From contig SXOM01000541.1 in NCBI GenBank assembly GCA_005776735.1, positions 1-12,846 of the forward strand: 12,846 nucleotides of DNA, in the 5' to 3' direction. Within the stretch, counting starts at the first letter, position 1, and the number at the start of each line of letters is the position of its first letter. The notes under the pieces are model-generated. The model searched no databases. It saw nothing but the letters and a program-made list of their open reading frames with translations, and had not been told where the DNA came from. Below, one piece after another: positions 6,671 to 12,846 of this stretch. Source of the DNA: Pseudomonadota bacterium (lineage in GTDB: Bacteria > Myxococcota_A > UBA796 > SXON01). The position numbers and the translations under genes were made by a program.

Positions 6671-7279
6671 CTACTGGACGGTGATGGACTTGACCAGCGG
6701 ACCCTTCAGCGTCTCACGGAGGGTCTGCTGGAGGCGGGTGTACATCTTGGGGTCCTCTTCCTGATCTTCGCCGGGCACCGCGTCGGCCTGGAGGCGCTCG
6801 GTGTGCTTGGACAGGTAGAGCTCGACCGGGGCGCCGTCGTCGAACGAGATGCGCCACTTGTTGCGGGTGATGATGTTGCCCTTGGTGCCGTCCTTGAGCA
6901 CGGCGGTGCTCGTGGTGCGGATCGAACACTCGTACATGAACGGGTTGAAGTCGCTGGAGTAGGTGCAGTCGACGTCGTCGGGCATCTTGCCCGGCACGAT
7001 GGTGATGGACTTGACGTCGGCCCAGCCCACCGTCTTTTCGCCGCCCTTCGGCAGCTCGATGTCGAAGGTGAGGTCCTTCGCGGCTTCGGTCCACCCCTGG
7101 TCGGCGTGGAAGTCGGCCCCGCGCTCGAGCCCGCGCACGTGGCCCGTGCGGGTGGTGCCGTCGACCCGGGTGATCGTGACGGTGTAGTTGACGTTGTTGG
7201 GTCGGGAAGCCTCGGGCGGCGCGTCTTGGGCGACGGCGAGGGACGGGACGAACAGGAGGGCGGTGAAGAGCGAGCGCAT
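6671..7279 (-). CDS. Secreted protein of unknown function, last gene of the tad-linked run
   Basis: I do not recognise a family. The 202-residue product starts with a classical signal peptide: Arg2, a hydrophobic core, and likely cleavage after AVA at residue 17. It is otherwise soluble, with strand-rich sequence such as VNYTVTITRVDGTTRTG (30-46) and VKSITIVPG (89-97). Two cysteines (105, 118) are close enough for one disulfide after export, and an acidic stretch lies near 170-176. The ATG at 7279 is supported by an AAGG motif a few bases upstream and by the signal peptide. A start 36 bases upstream would overlap the flippase gene. The gene begins 10 bases after the flippase stop, so co-transcription with the tad genes is likely. 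Final location is probably periplasm or outside. Confidence 0.78.
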   Translation of the reverse strand: MRSLFTALLFVPSLAVAQDAPPEASRPNNVNYTVTITRVDGTTRTGHVRGLERGADFHADQGWTEAAKDLTFDIELPKGGEKTVGWADVKSITIVPGKMPDDVDCTYSSDFNPFMYECSIRTTSTAVLKDGTKGNIITRNKWRISFDDGAPVELYLSKHTERLQADAVPGEDQEEDPKMYTRLQQTLRETLKGPLVKSITVQ

Positions 7280-7289
7280 GATGCCTTCG

Positions 7290-8327
7290 TTAACCGCCGA
7301 GGCCGTTGGTTCCATCCCGCATGCTCCGCAACAACAGGAGCGCGCCGATCACCACGAGGCTGAGCTGGTGCAGCCGGGCACACAAGGTCAGCGTCATCGC
7401 CGCGGGCACGTCGAGCCCGGCCGTCGCCGTCAGGAGCGTCGTGAACAGGGCGTCCCAGCCGAGCTGGCCGCCCGGGAACGCGAAGAGCAGCACCGCGCCT
7501 GCGGTGCTCGCCGCGTACGTGAACGCGAGCCCGCCGAGCTGCGGGGGCGCGCCGAACGCGGTCCCGGCGATCCACAGGCCCCCCATCACGAGACCATGCC
7601 CCACCAGGGCCCACCCCGCGGCGAGGCTCCACGGCCCCGGCCCCGCGTGCCGGAGCCCCGCGAGGGCGTGGGCGAAGCGCACCACCGACGCGTGGAGCGA
7701 CGCCAAGAACGCCACCCGGCCGAGCGTCGCCGCGGCGAGCTGCTCCAGGCGATGCGGGAACGCCCCGAGCCCCAGCAGCACCACCACCGCCAGGGCCACC
7801 ACCGCGGCCGTAGAGCGCAACCACGGCGCCATCGCCGCGTCCAGCGGGACCAGGCCGAGCTCGACCACCGAGAACGCCGCGACCCCGGCGAGGGCGAGTC
7901 CCACCAGGCGAGCGGCCACCCCGGCGGCGAGCGCGACCTCCGTCCCGACACGGAACCGCCGCGCCGCGAGGCCCGCCCCGACGAGCTCGCCGACCGGGCC
8001 CGGCAGAGCGTAGTTCAGGAGCATCCCGACGAAGAGGATCGCGCTGAGCGGCCCGAGCGTGGCGCCGGAGTCGCGGGGGAAGAACGCCCGCCAGCGCGCG
8101 GCCAACGCGACGATGCCCGAGGTCATCACCGCCCACCCGAGCAACAGGCGCGCGGGGTCGGAGCGCGCCCACAGCTCCCGAAGCCGCGGCCCGTGGTCGC
8201 CCGCGGTCGCGACGAGGCCCGCCACCGCGAGCGCGACGATCACGAAGACGACCGCCCACGCCACGCCGCGACCCACCGCGCCCCGAAGCTGAACGGGGGC
8301 CTCGGGTGGACGCAGAGGCGGGCTCAT
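7290..8327 (-). CDS. Flippase-like integral membrane protein (UPF0104/LPG-synthase TM family)
   Basis: The 345-residue protein is strongly hydrophobic, with about eight predicted membrane segments near residues 22-42, 62-78, 94-110, 130-152, 172-189, 235-257, 268-286 and 318-335. It resembles the lysylphosphatidylglycerol-synthase transmembrane family (UPF0104; YbhN/AglD group). NYALPGPVGELVGAGLAARR (105-124) corresponds to the conserved N-x-LPG-x-x-GE block, and FPGGQLGWDALF (284-295) corresponds to the late P-x-GG-x-G block. The soluble MprF-type aminoacyl transferase domain is absent, so it is not an LPG synthase; lipid or glycolipid flipping is the usual suggestion. It starts 7 bases after the stop of the glycine-run lipoprotein and ends 10 bases before the secreted-protein start, placing it inside the tad-linked run. 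Substrate unknown. Confidence 0.75.
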   Translation of the reverse strand: MSPPLRPPEAPVQLRGAVGRGVAWAVVFVIVALAVAGLVATAGDHGPRLRELWARSDPARLLLGWAVMTSGIVALAARWRAFFPRDSGATLGPLSAILFVGMLLNYALPGPVGELVGAGLAARRFRVGTEVALAAGVAARLVGLALAGVAAFSVVELGLVPLDAAMAPWLRSTAAVVALAVVVLLGLGAFPHRLEQLAAATLGRVAFLASLHASVVRFAHALAGLRHAGPGPWSLAAGWALVGHGLVMGGLWIAGTAFGAPPQLGGLAFTYAASTAGAVLLFAFPGGQLGWDALFTTLLTATAGLDVPAAMTLTLCARLHQLSLVVIGALLLLRSMRDGTNGLGG

Positions 8328-8334
8328 CGAGCGG

Positions 8335-9273
8335 TCAGAACGGGTCGAAGAACGGCCAGCTCACGACGCGGGTCGGCGTCACGCACCCTTCGACGGCCAC
8401 GCCCTCGATGGCGAGGGTGGTGCACTCGCCGCAGTACCCGCTCGCCACGCCCATCGGGCTCGGGATCTCGATGCTTCCGCCACCGCCACCGCCCCCCCCC
8501 CCGCCCGTGTGCGGGTCGGCGCCGGTGTCCGCGGCAGAAGGAGGCGGAGGCGCCGGGAAGCCGGCCATGGCCTCTTCCTCCGCCGCCGCGGCCTGGAACG
8601 TGAAGACGCCGTCGTTCTTGGCGAACATGCCGATCGTGCCGATGGGGTGGGCGCCGTAGGCGCAGCCATTGGTGAGCGACAACGGCACGCGGTTCACGTC
8701 GATCTCGGTGGTGCCCCAGTCCATGATGCCCACGTCCCCGTAGGCGTGATCGACGTAGAAGACCCCGTCGTAGAAGGCGTAGCCGCCCTCGGTCTCCACC
8801 CAGAACACCAGGTCGTCCCCGGGGCCGTGGCTGGTGAGCTCCATGCGCGACGACACCCGCATGCCGGTGCCGGCGTCGGTGAGCGTCACGGAGAGGTTGC
8901 CGAACCCCGTCCACGGGCTGTCCACCCCTTCGATCGGACCAAAGTCGTCGAAGCTGAAGACGAGCGCACCGCCGGCGCCGTAGCTGACCGACGCCTGCCC
9001 ACGCCAGCGCACACCGGCGGAGTCGAGGCAGCCGTCCTCGTCGGAGCCGGCGTCGATCGCGACCGTGGAATTACCGAGGTAGACCAACGGACAGTCGCGG
9101 TAGTCCTCGCGGGCGAGCTGCGCCACCGCGAGCCAGGGGAGGATCGGCAGGTCGGGCGAGGTGCCGGTGAGCAAGTCCGCCGCGTCCTCGGCGGTGATCT
9201 TGCCCGGCGCCTCGGGCACCGAGTCGGGCCGGCCCGCACAGGAGCTGCAGCCGACGAGGAGCGCCAGGATCAC
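8335..9273 (-). CDS. Lipoprotein with polyglycine linker, tad-linked
   Basis: No family is recognised. The 312-residue product starts with GTG and has a minimal lipoprotein signal MILALLVGC, making Cys9 the likely lipidated residue. The main domain (about 25-228) looks beta-rich and soluble, with cysteines 61, 82 and 204. A low-complexity linker follows: a Pro-rich segment (240-245), a DTGADPHTG stretch, and ten consecutive glycines (257-266). A short C-terminal cysteine cluster (YCGEC at 280-284, Cys297) follows. The linker is encoded across an 11-base G-run (8492-8502 as C on the plus strand), a plausible slippage site. The frame reads sensibly on both sides, so the gene appears intact here. 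Start support is a GGGAG 6 bases upstream and a GTGA overlap with the previous gene. An outer-membrane or periplasm-facing accessory of the Tad machine is possible. Confidence 0.78.
   Translation of the reverse strand: MILALLVGCSSCAGRPDSVPEAPGKITAEDAADLLTGTSPDLPILPWLAVAQLAREDYRDCPLVYLGNSTVAIDAGSDEDGCLDSAGVRWRGQASVSYGAGGALVFSFDDFGPIEGVDSPWTGFGNLSVTLTDAGTGMRVSSRMELTSHGPGDDLVFWVETEGGYAFYDGVFYVDHAYGDVGIMDWGTTEIDVNRVPLSLTNGCAYGAHPIGTIGMFAKNDGVFTFQAAAAEEEAMAGFPAPPPPSAADTGADPHTGGGGGGGGGGSIEIPSPMGVASGYCGECTTLAIEGVAVEGCVTPTRVVSWPFFDPF
8492..8502. repeat. 11-base poly-C/poly-G homopolymer inside a coding region
   Basis: Eleven consecutive C residues on the plus strand (G on the coding strand) encode part of the polyglycine linker of the lipoprotein. 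Tracts of this length can slip during replication and change the reading frame. They are also a common place for sequencing length errors. Confidence 0.85.
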
Positions 9274-9512
9274 TTGCTGCTCCCGACCGTGGCGGTCACC
9301 GTCGGCGTGGCCTTCTCTGCGTCGGTGGCGGCCTTGAGCGCGTTGGCGCGCGTGGCGAGGGCTTCGGCCCCGCCGATGGCGTAGGCGTCGTCGGCGGCGC
9401 TGGCGCGGTCGCGCGTGGCCTGCACCGCGAGCGACTCGTTGTAGGCCCGCCCGAAGTCGTACTGCAGGTGCGCCGGCTGGCCGCAGCCGAGGAGGAGAAG
9501 GAGCGTGGTCAT
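9270..9512 (-). CDS. Small tad-linked lipoprotein
   Basis: The 80-residue product has a very short lipoprotein signal MTTLLLLLGC with Cys10 as the predicted lipidated residue. A short mature part follows containing YDFGRAYNESLAVQ (18-31) and a GGAEALATRANAL segment (48-60). This layout, an FG-x-x-x-x-x-S-x-x-x-Q block followed by a G-x-x-A-x-x-x-x-x block in a tiny lipoprotein next to TadD, recalls small lipoproteins seen in other tad loci. That match is from memory and tentative. The ATG at 9512 forms an ATGA overlap with the TPR gene and is preceded by GAAGGA about 9 bases upstream. An in-frame start at 9632 would place 40 residues of non-signal sequence ahead of the lipobox and is rejected. 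The stop overlaps the next lipoprotein's start. Confidence 0.72.
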   Translation of the reverse strand: MTTLLLLLGCGQPAHLQYDFGRAYNESLAVQATRDRASAADDAYAIGGAEALATRANALKAATDAEKATPTVTATVGSSK

Positions 9513-10261
9513 GGTGTCGTTTCCTTCAGCAGGTGGGAGAGCGCCGCCACGGCGGCCGGGTGGCCCGGTCGAAGCTGGACGGTGCGTTCGTAGGCGGTGA
9601 GCGCCGCGGCGCGGTCGCCCGCAGCCTCGCAAGCGGCGCCGAAGTTGTAGCGGGCGTCGGCCTCGTCGGTGGCCGCGGCGTAGAACGCCTCGAGCGCTTC
9701 GTCGTAGCGGTCGAGCCGCACCAGCGCGATGCCGAGGTTGTTGCGCGTGCGGATCGCGGCGGGGTCGATCTCGAGCGCCGCGTGGAAGCTGTCGACGGCG
9801 GCTTCGGCGTCGCCCGCCGCGAGCTGGACGAAGCCGAGGTTGTTGGCGATGTCGGCGTCACGCGGGGCGAGCTTGCGGGCCTTCTGCAACGACTCCAGGG
9901 CTTCGGCCACCTTGCCGCGGTCGGCGAGCAGCACACCGAGCTGGGCGCGCGCAGCGGCATCGCGCGGGTAGCGCTTCACCGCCGCCAGGAGCACGCGCTC
10001 CGCGTCGTGCTCCAGGCCGCGCTGGTGCATCGCGCGCCCCTTGGCGACGTCGATGCGCACGTCCTGCGCACCCTGCTTGTTCATCTCGGCGATCATGCTG
10101 AGCGCCTGCTCCGCCATGCCGTTGTCGAGCAGTGCGTCGAGGACCTCGAGCTGCGTCTGCAGGCGCACGCGGCTGTCGCTGAGGTCGGGCTGCACCTCGG
10201 CCGCCCCCGCCGGGGCCGCGAATGCACCCCCGAGGCACCACAGGAGCACCAGGCGCGTCAT
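9509..10261 (-). CDS. tadD: TadD-like TPR protein
   Basis: The 250-residue product has an N-terminal signal peptide with probable cleavage near residue 20 (PAGA-A). About five tetratricopeptide repeats follow (roughly 70-101, 102-135, 136-169, 170-201 and 202-235), with the usual alternating small residues and terminal prolines. TPR proteins in this position of tad loci (TadD) are needed for assembly of the outer-membrane part of the pilus machine, probably by helping the secretin. Classical TadD is a lipoprotein. Cys9 here lies in LLWC, which is a poor lipobox, so signal peptidase I cleavage is more likely. The ATG at 10261 forms a 4-base ATGA overlap with tadC, and the stop overlaps the small lipoprotein start, indicating translational coupling on both sides. 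The symbol is given by position and fold, not by strong sequence identity. Confidence 0.8.
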   Translation of the reverse strand: MTRLVLLWCLGGAFAAPAGAAEVQPDLSDSRVRLQTQLEVLDALLDNGMAEQALSMIAEMNKQGAQDVRIDVAKGRAMHQRGLEHDAERVLLAAVKRYPRDAAARAQLGVLLADRGKVAEALESLQKARKLAPRDADIANNLGFVQLAAGDAEAAVDSFHAALEIDPAAIRTRNNLGIALVRLDRYDEALEAFYAAATDEADARYNFGAACEAAGDRAAALTAYERTVQLRPGHPAAVAALSHLLKETTP

Positions 10262-11247
10262 GGGGTGAGCCCGCGTTCCTGCGTCGTCGGCAGGAGGATG
10301 TTCTTCATCTTGATGGCGGCCGGCCCGAGCAGCACCAGGAGCAGCGTGGGCAGGATGAACAGGATCATCACCACGGTCAGCTTCGGCGAGACCTGTGCGG
10401 CCTTGGTCTCGGCGCGCTGCATCCGCCGGATGCGGATGTGTTCGCTGTGCACGCGCAACGCACGGGCGACGCTGGAGCCGAAGCGCTCGGCCTGCACGAG
10501 CACGTTGACCAGCGACGTGACATCGTCGAGTCCGACCCGCTCTTCGAGGTGGCGCAGCGCATCCACGCGCGGGACCCCGGCGGTGACCTCGTGGTTGACG
10601 AGCTGCAGCTCGAGCGAGAGGTCGGGCGACGCGAGCTCCATCTCGTCGGCCACGCGGCGGAACCCGGCGTCGAGCCCGAGGCCCGCTTCGACCGCGGACA
10701 CCAGCAGGTCGAGCGAGTCGGGGAACGCCGAGAGAATGCGCTCCTTGCGCTTCTGCACGGCGTTGACGATGTACAGGTAGGGCCCGTAGTACCCGATCGC
10801 CGCGCCCACCAGGAGGCCGCCGAGGTACTTCGACACGTCGCGCAGGCGTTGGGTGACCGTGACCACGGCCTCGGCCGCGCCGGGGTCGGGCGCAGACTTC
10901 GACAAGATGAGGAACGCGAGCAGGAAGCCCACCAGGCCGCCGAAGACCAGCCCCAAGGTGCGCGACGCGCTGTAGAGCTCGACCGCGTTGCGCTGACGGA
11001 TGCCCGCCTGGCTCAACCATCGGCGGGTCTGTGCGATCTCCGACTCGCTGCCACGCGCGAGCTGCGCGGCCTGGCGCGTGATGGTGTTGAGGCGGGTGGG
11101 CAGGTTGTCGCGGTCGGTGCCCCCCGTGAACTCGGCGAGCCGTTCGCCCGCGGTACGCTCGGGGTTGATGAACTGCCACGTGGTGTAGCCGAGGCCGAGC
11201 ACCGCGGTGACCGACACCCCCAACGCCGCGAGCGTGAGGTTGTCCAT
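10258..11247 (-). CDS. tadC: Tad pilus inner-membrane platform protein TadC
   Basis: The 329-residue protein carries a type II secretion system F domain (about 175-300). It includes FPDSLDLLVSAVEAGLGLDA (175-194) and the conserved late block around QAERFGSSVARALRVHSE (252-269) leading into the final membrane helix. Hydrophobic segments lie near 5-22, 97-115, 140-160 and 290-310. Together with TadB it forms the inner-membrane platform on which the TadA ATPase drives pilin assembly. The start ATG shares one base with the tadB stop (TGATG), and the end overlaps the TPR gene by 4 bases. TadC is assigned rather than TadB because it is the second of the tandem pair and has the SPDLSLELQLVNHEV-type middle region (207-221). 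Confidence 0.9.
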   Translation of the reverse strand: MDNLTLAALGVSVTAVLGLGYTTWQFINPERTAGERLAEFTGGTDRDNLPTRLNTITRQAAQLARGSESEIAQTRRWLSQAGIRQRNAVELYSASRTLGLVFGGLVGFLLAFLILSKSAPDPGAAEAVVTVTQRLRDVSKYLGGLLVGAAIGYYGPYLYIVNAVQKRKERILSAFPDSLDLLVSAVEAGLGLDAGFRRVADEMELASPDLSLELQLVNHEVTAGVPRVDALRHLEERVGLDDVTSLVNVLVQAERFGSSVARALRVHSEHIRIRRMQRAETKAAQVSPKLTVVMILFILPTLLLVLLGPAAIKMKNILLPTTQERGLTP

Positions 11248-12191
11248 CAGAGCTCCACCTTGGAGATCTCGCGCATGATGAAGACGCCGGTGCAGAACCA
11301 GATCGCGCCGCCGGCGACCATCAGCTTGCCGAGCGGGTCGGTGAAGAGCGGCTCGATGTAGCCGGGCGACATCACCATGATGAGGCCGCCGATCGCGAAG
11401 GGAAGACCACCCAGGATGTAGGCGGTGAACCGGGCCTCGGAGGTGAGGGCGCCGACCTTGCCCTGGAAGACGAAGCGCTGCCGGATGGTGTTGGAGATGC
11501 CCTGCAAGATCTCGACCAGGTTTCCACCGGTGTCGCGCTGCAACAGCACCGAGCTCACGAAGATGCGGAGGTCGAAGCTCTGGGGGTTGCGGCGGCAGAG
11601 GTTCTGGAAACACTCGCGTGTGTCCCGACCGAGGTTCTGTTCTTCGAAGACGCGCCCGAACTCCGAAGCCAGCGGCTCCGGCATCTCCTCCGCGACCAGC
11701 CGCAGGCTCTCGCCCACGCCGTGCCCGGCCTGTAGCGAGCGCGCCAGGAGGTCGAGCCCGTCGGGGAGCTGCTCGGTGAGCCGCTCCAGGCGGGCCGCCG
11801 CAACCCGGACCAGCAGCACGACCGGGATCGTGCCGGCGAAGAGGCCCGCCAGCGCCATCGGGCTGCGCAGCACGACGAGGCCCACGAACAGGCCGCCCAC
11901 GGCCCACAGGATGATGCGCTGGTACAGCCGGTCCATCGGGAAGGGGCTGCCGGCCGAGCGGAGCGTCTCGTCGAGGTAGCCGGTGAGCCCCTCGGCGGCC
12001 CCGGCGGCGCCGAAGCGCAAGAGCGGGGTGATCTGCTTGTCGGACACGACGCCGATGCGGCGTGAGAGCTCGCGCTGGCCCTCTTCCTGGCGCGCGTTGA
12101 GGCTCCAGTACGCGAACTGCCCGGCCAAAAGGATCGCCGCCACCATCATCGCGATGGCGATGACCAGGACCAGGTTGCCCGGGTCAGACAT
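11247..12191 (-). CDS. tadB: Tad pilus inner-membrane platform protein TadB
   Basis: The 314-residue protein has an N-terminal membrane segment (about 7-27), a central hydrophobic region (93-132), a T2SF domain (about 140-270) and C-terminal hydrophobic segments (about 256-275 and 289-306). Diagnostic blocks are QLPDGLDLLARSLQAGHGVG (141-160) and DLRIFVSSVLLQRDTGGNL (207-225). The second is highly typical of TadB/CpaG. It partners TadC as the platform for the TadA motor in the inner membrane. The ATG at 12191 was chosen because it directly precedes the first membrane helix. It overlaps the tadA stop by 8 bases, and the in-frame extension further upstream is serine-rich antiphase tadA sequence. 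The downstream junction with tadC is a one-base overlap. Confidence 0.92.
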   Translation of the reverse strand: MSDPGNLVLVIAIAMMVAAILLAGQFAYWSLNARQEEGQRELSRRIGVVSDKQITPLLRFGAAGAAEGLTGYLDETLRSAGSPFPMDRLYQRIILWAVGGLFVGLVVLRSPMALAGLFAGTIPVVLLVRVAAARLERLTEQLPDGLDLLARSLQAGHGVGESLRLVAEEMPEPLASEFGRVFEEQNLGRDTRECFQNLCRRNPQSFDLRIFVSSVLLQRDTGGNLVEILQGISNTIRQRFVFQGKVGALTSEARFTAYILGGLPFAIGGLIMVMSPGYIEPLFTDPLGKLMVAGGAIWFCTGVFIMREISKVEL

Positions 12192-12846
12192 CCTGCTCGA
12201 ACCGGAAGAGCTCGTGGTGGAGCTCGATGCCGAACTTTTGGAGGCGCGACGCGAAGCGCGGCCGCACACCGGTGGCCCGGAAGGTGCCGCGGACCCGGCC
12301 CTCCTCGTCGATGGTGCGCTGGTCGAACGTGAAGATGTCCTGCGTGGTGACGACGTTGCCTTCCATGCCGATGACCTCGGTCACGGCGAGCACCCGACGC
12401 GAACCGTCGTTGAGGCGGTCGAGCTGGATGATCACGTCGACCGCGCGGGCGATCATCTCCCGGATGTTCTTGTCCGAGAGGTTCGGCATGCCCATGCCGA
12501 CCATGGTCTCGAGGCGTGCGACGGCGTCTCGGGTGCTGTTGGCGTGGATCGTCGCCAACGACCCGTCGTGACCGGTGTTCATCGCCCGGAGCATGTCGAT
12601 CGCTTCGCTCGAGCGGATCTCGCCGAGGATGATGCGGTCGGGACGCATACGGAGACAGTTCTTCACGAGGTCGCGCTGGGTGACCTCGCCCTTGCCCTCG
12701 ACGTTGGGCGGACGCGTCTCCAACCGCACGACGTGATTCTGCTGGAGCTGGAGCTCGGCGCTGTCCTCGATCGTGATGATGCGCTCACCATCGGGGATGA
12801 AGCCGGACAGTACGTTGAGGAGCGTGGTCTTTCCGGAGCCGGTGCC
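12184..12846 (-). CDS. tadA: Tad pilus assembly ATPase TadA/CpaF (N-terminus cut by window edge)
   Basis: The visible 220 C-terminal residues begin at the Walker A motif GTGSGKTT at the right edge, so the N-terminal part lies outside the window. Further landmarks are the Asp box ITIEDSAELQL, the Walker B region RIILGEIRSSEA (71-82) and the His box GHDGSLATIHANS (92-104). These identify a secretion ATPase of the TadA/CpaF family, a cytoplasmic hexamer that powers assembly of Flp-type pili through TadB and TadC. All catalytic motifs in the visible part look intact. It is the most upstream visible gene of the tad run, and genes such as cpaB, the secretin and the CpaE-like ATPase would be expected beyond the edge. 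Confidence 0.95.
   Translation of the reverse strand, partial: GTGSGKTTLLNVLSGFIPDGERIITIEDSAELQLQQNHVVRLETRPPNVEGKGEVTQRDLVKNCLRMRPDRIILGEIRSSEAIDMLRAMNTGHDGSLATIHANSTRDAVARLETMVGMGMPNLSDKNIREMIARAVDVIIQLDRLNDGSRRVLAVTEVIGMEGNVVTTQDIFTFDQRTIDEEGRVRGTFRATGVRPRFASRLQKFGIELHHELFRFEQDV

Noticed and set aside
7290..8327. MprF-type lysylphosphatidylglycerol synthase
   Set aside because: Only the membrane flippase-like part is present; the soluble aminoacyl transferase domain is missing and there is no room for it in the run.
8335..9273. Frameshifted pseudogene because of the long G-run
   Set aside because: The reading frame is open and shows sensible coding sequence, including conserved-looking cysteines, on both sides of the tract, so no break is evident in this sequence.
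10222..11361. A 379-codon plus-strand frame opposite tadC
   Set aside because: It is antisense to tadC, rich in His, Arg and Glu, and has no domain-like pattern.
11248..11907. N-terminal extension of the TadC frame across tadB
   Set aside because: The extension is an Arg/Pro-rich off-frame of tadB. The ATG at 11247 gives a normal TadC length and a one-base overlap.

Overview
The window is a very GC-rich, gene-dense chromosomal segment with no tRNA, rRNA, CRISPR array or insertion sequence that I can see. No gene-free stretch exceeds about 100 bases. A Hanks-type Ser/Thr kinase, FG-GAP/UnbV secreted proteins, many short-signal lipoproteins, a Tad locus and frequent GTG starts with stop/start overlaps suggest a deltaproteobacterial-grade organism, most likely Myxococcota. 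That placement is inference from gene style, not a phylogenetic result.

Layout. (A) 71-4610, minus strand: a compact five-gene run in transcription order mce (methylmalonyl-CoA epimerase), NagZ-like glycosidase, putative lipoprotein, small alpha/beta hydrolase and secreted FG-GAP/UnbV protein. The first two junctions are 4-base GTGA overlaps and the last two gaps are 8 and 31 bases. (B) 4611-4685: a short divergent promoter region. (C) 4686-5261, plus strand: the only plus-strand gene, a tubby/LURP-one-like barrel protein. (D) 5271-5321: a hairpin-forming intergenic element between convergent genes. A second copy lies at 1-47 in opposite orientation. (E) 5328-6575, minus: a Ser/Thr kinase with a C-terminal cyclic-nucleotide-binding domain. 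(F) 6671 to the right edge, minus: a Tad operon in order tadA (cut by the edge), tadB, tadC, a TadD-like TPR protein, a small lipoprotein, a glycine-run lipoprotein, a flippase-like membrane protein and a secreted protein. The first six of these genes overlap by 1-8 bases at each junction and the last two gaps are 7 and 10 bases, so the run reads as one transcription unit.

How the genes work together. TadA (ATPase), TadB and TadC (inner-membrane platform) are the motor of a tight-adherence pilus or secretion system, and the TPR protein and lipoproteins probably act in its envelope-spanning part. The last three products have no assigned role, but their coupling to tad makes them candidate accessory components. 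Cluster A mixes propionate/branched-chain carbon metabolism, cell-wall recycling and envelope proteins, and I see no single pathway in it.

The observations most worth a second look are the paired intergenic hairpin with two compensatory base-pair changes, the extended tad operon, and the non-RD kinase fused to a cyclic-nucleotide domain.
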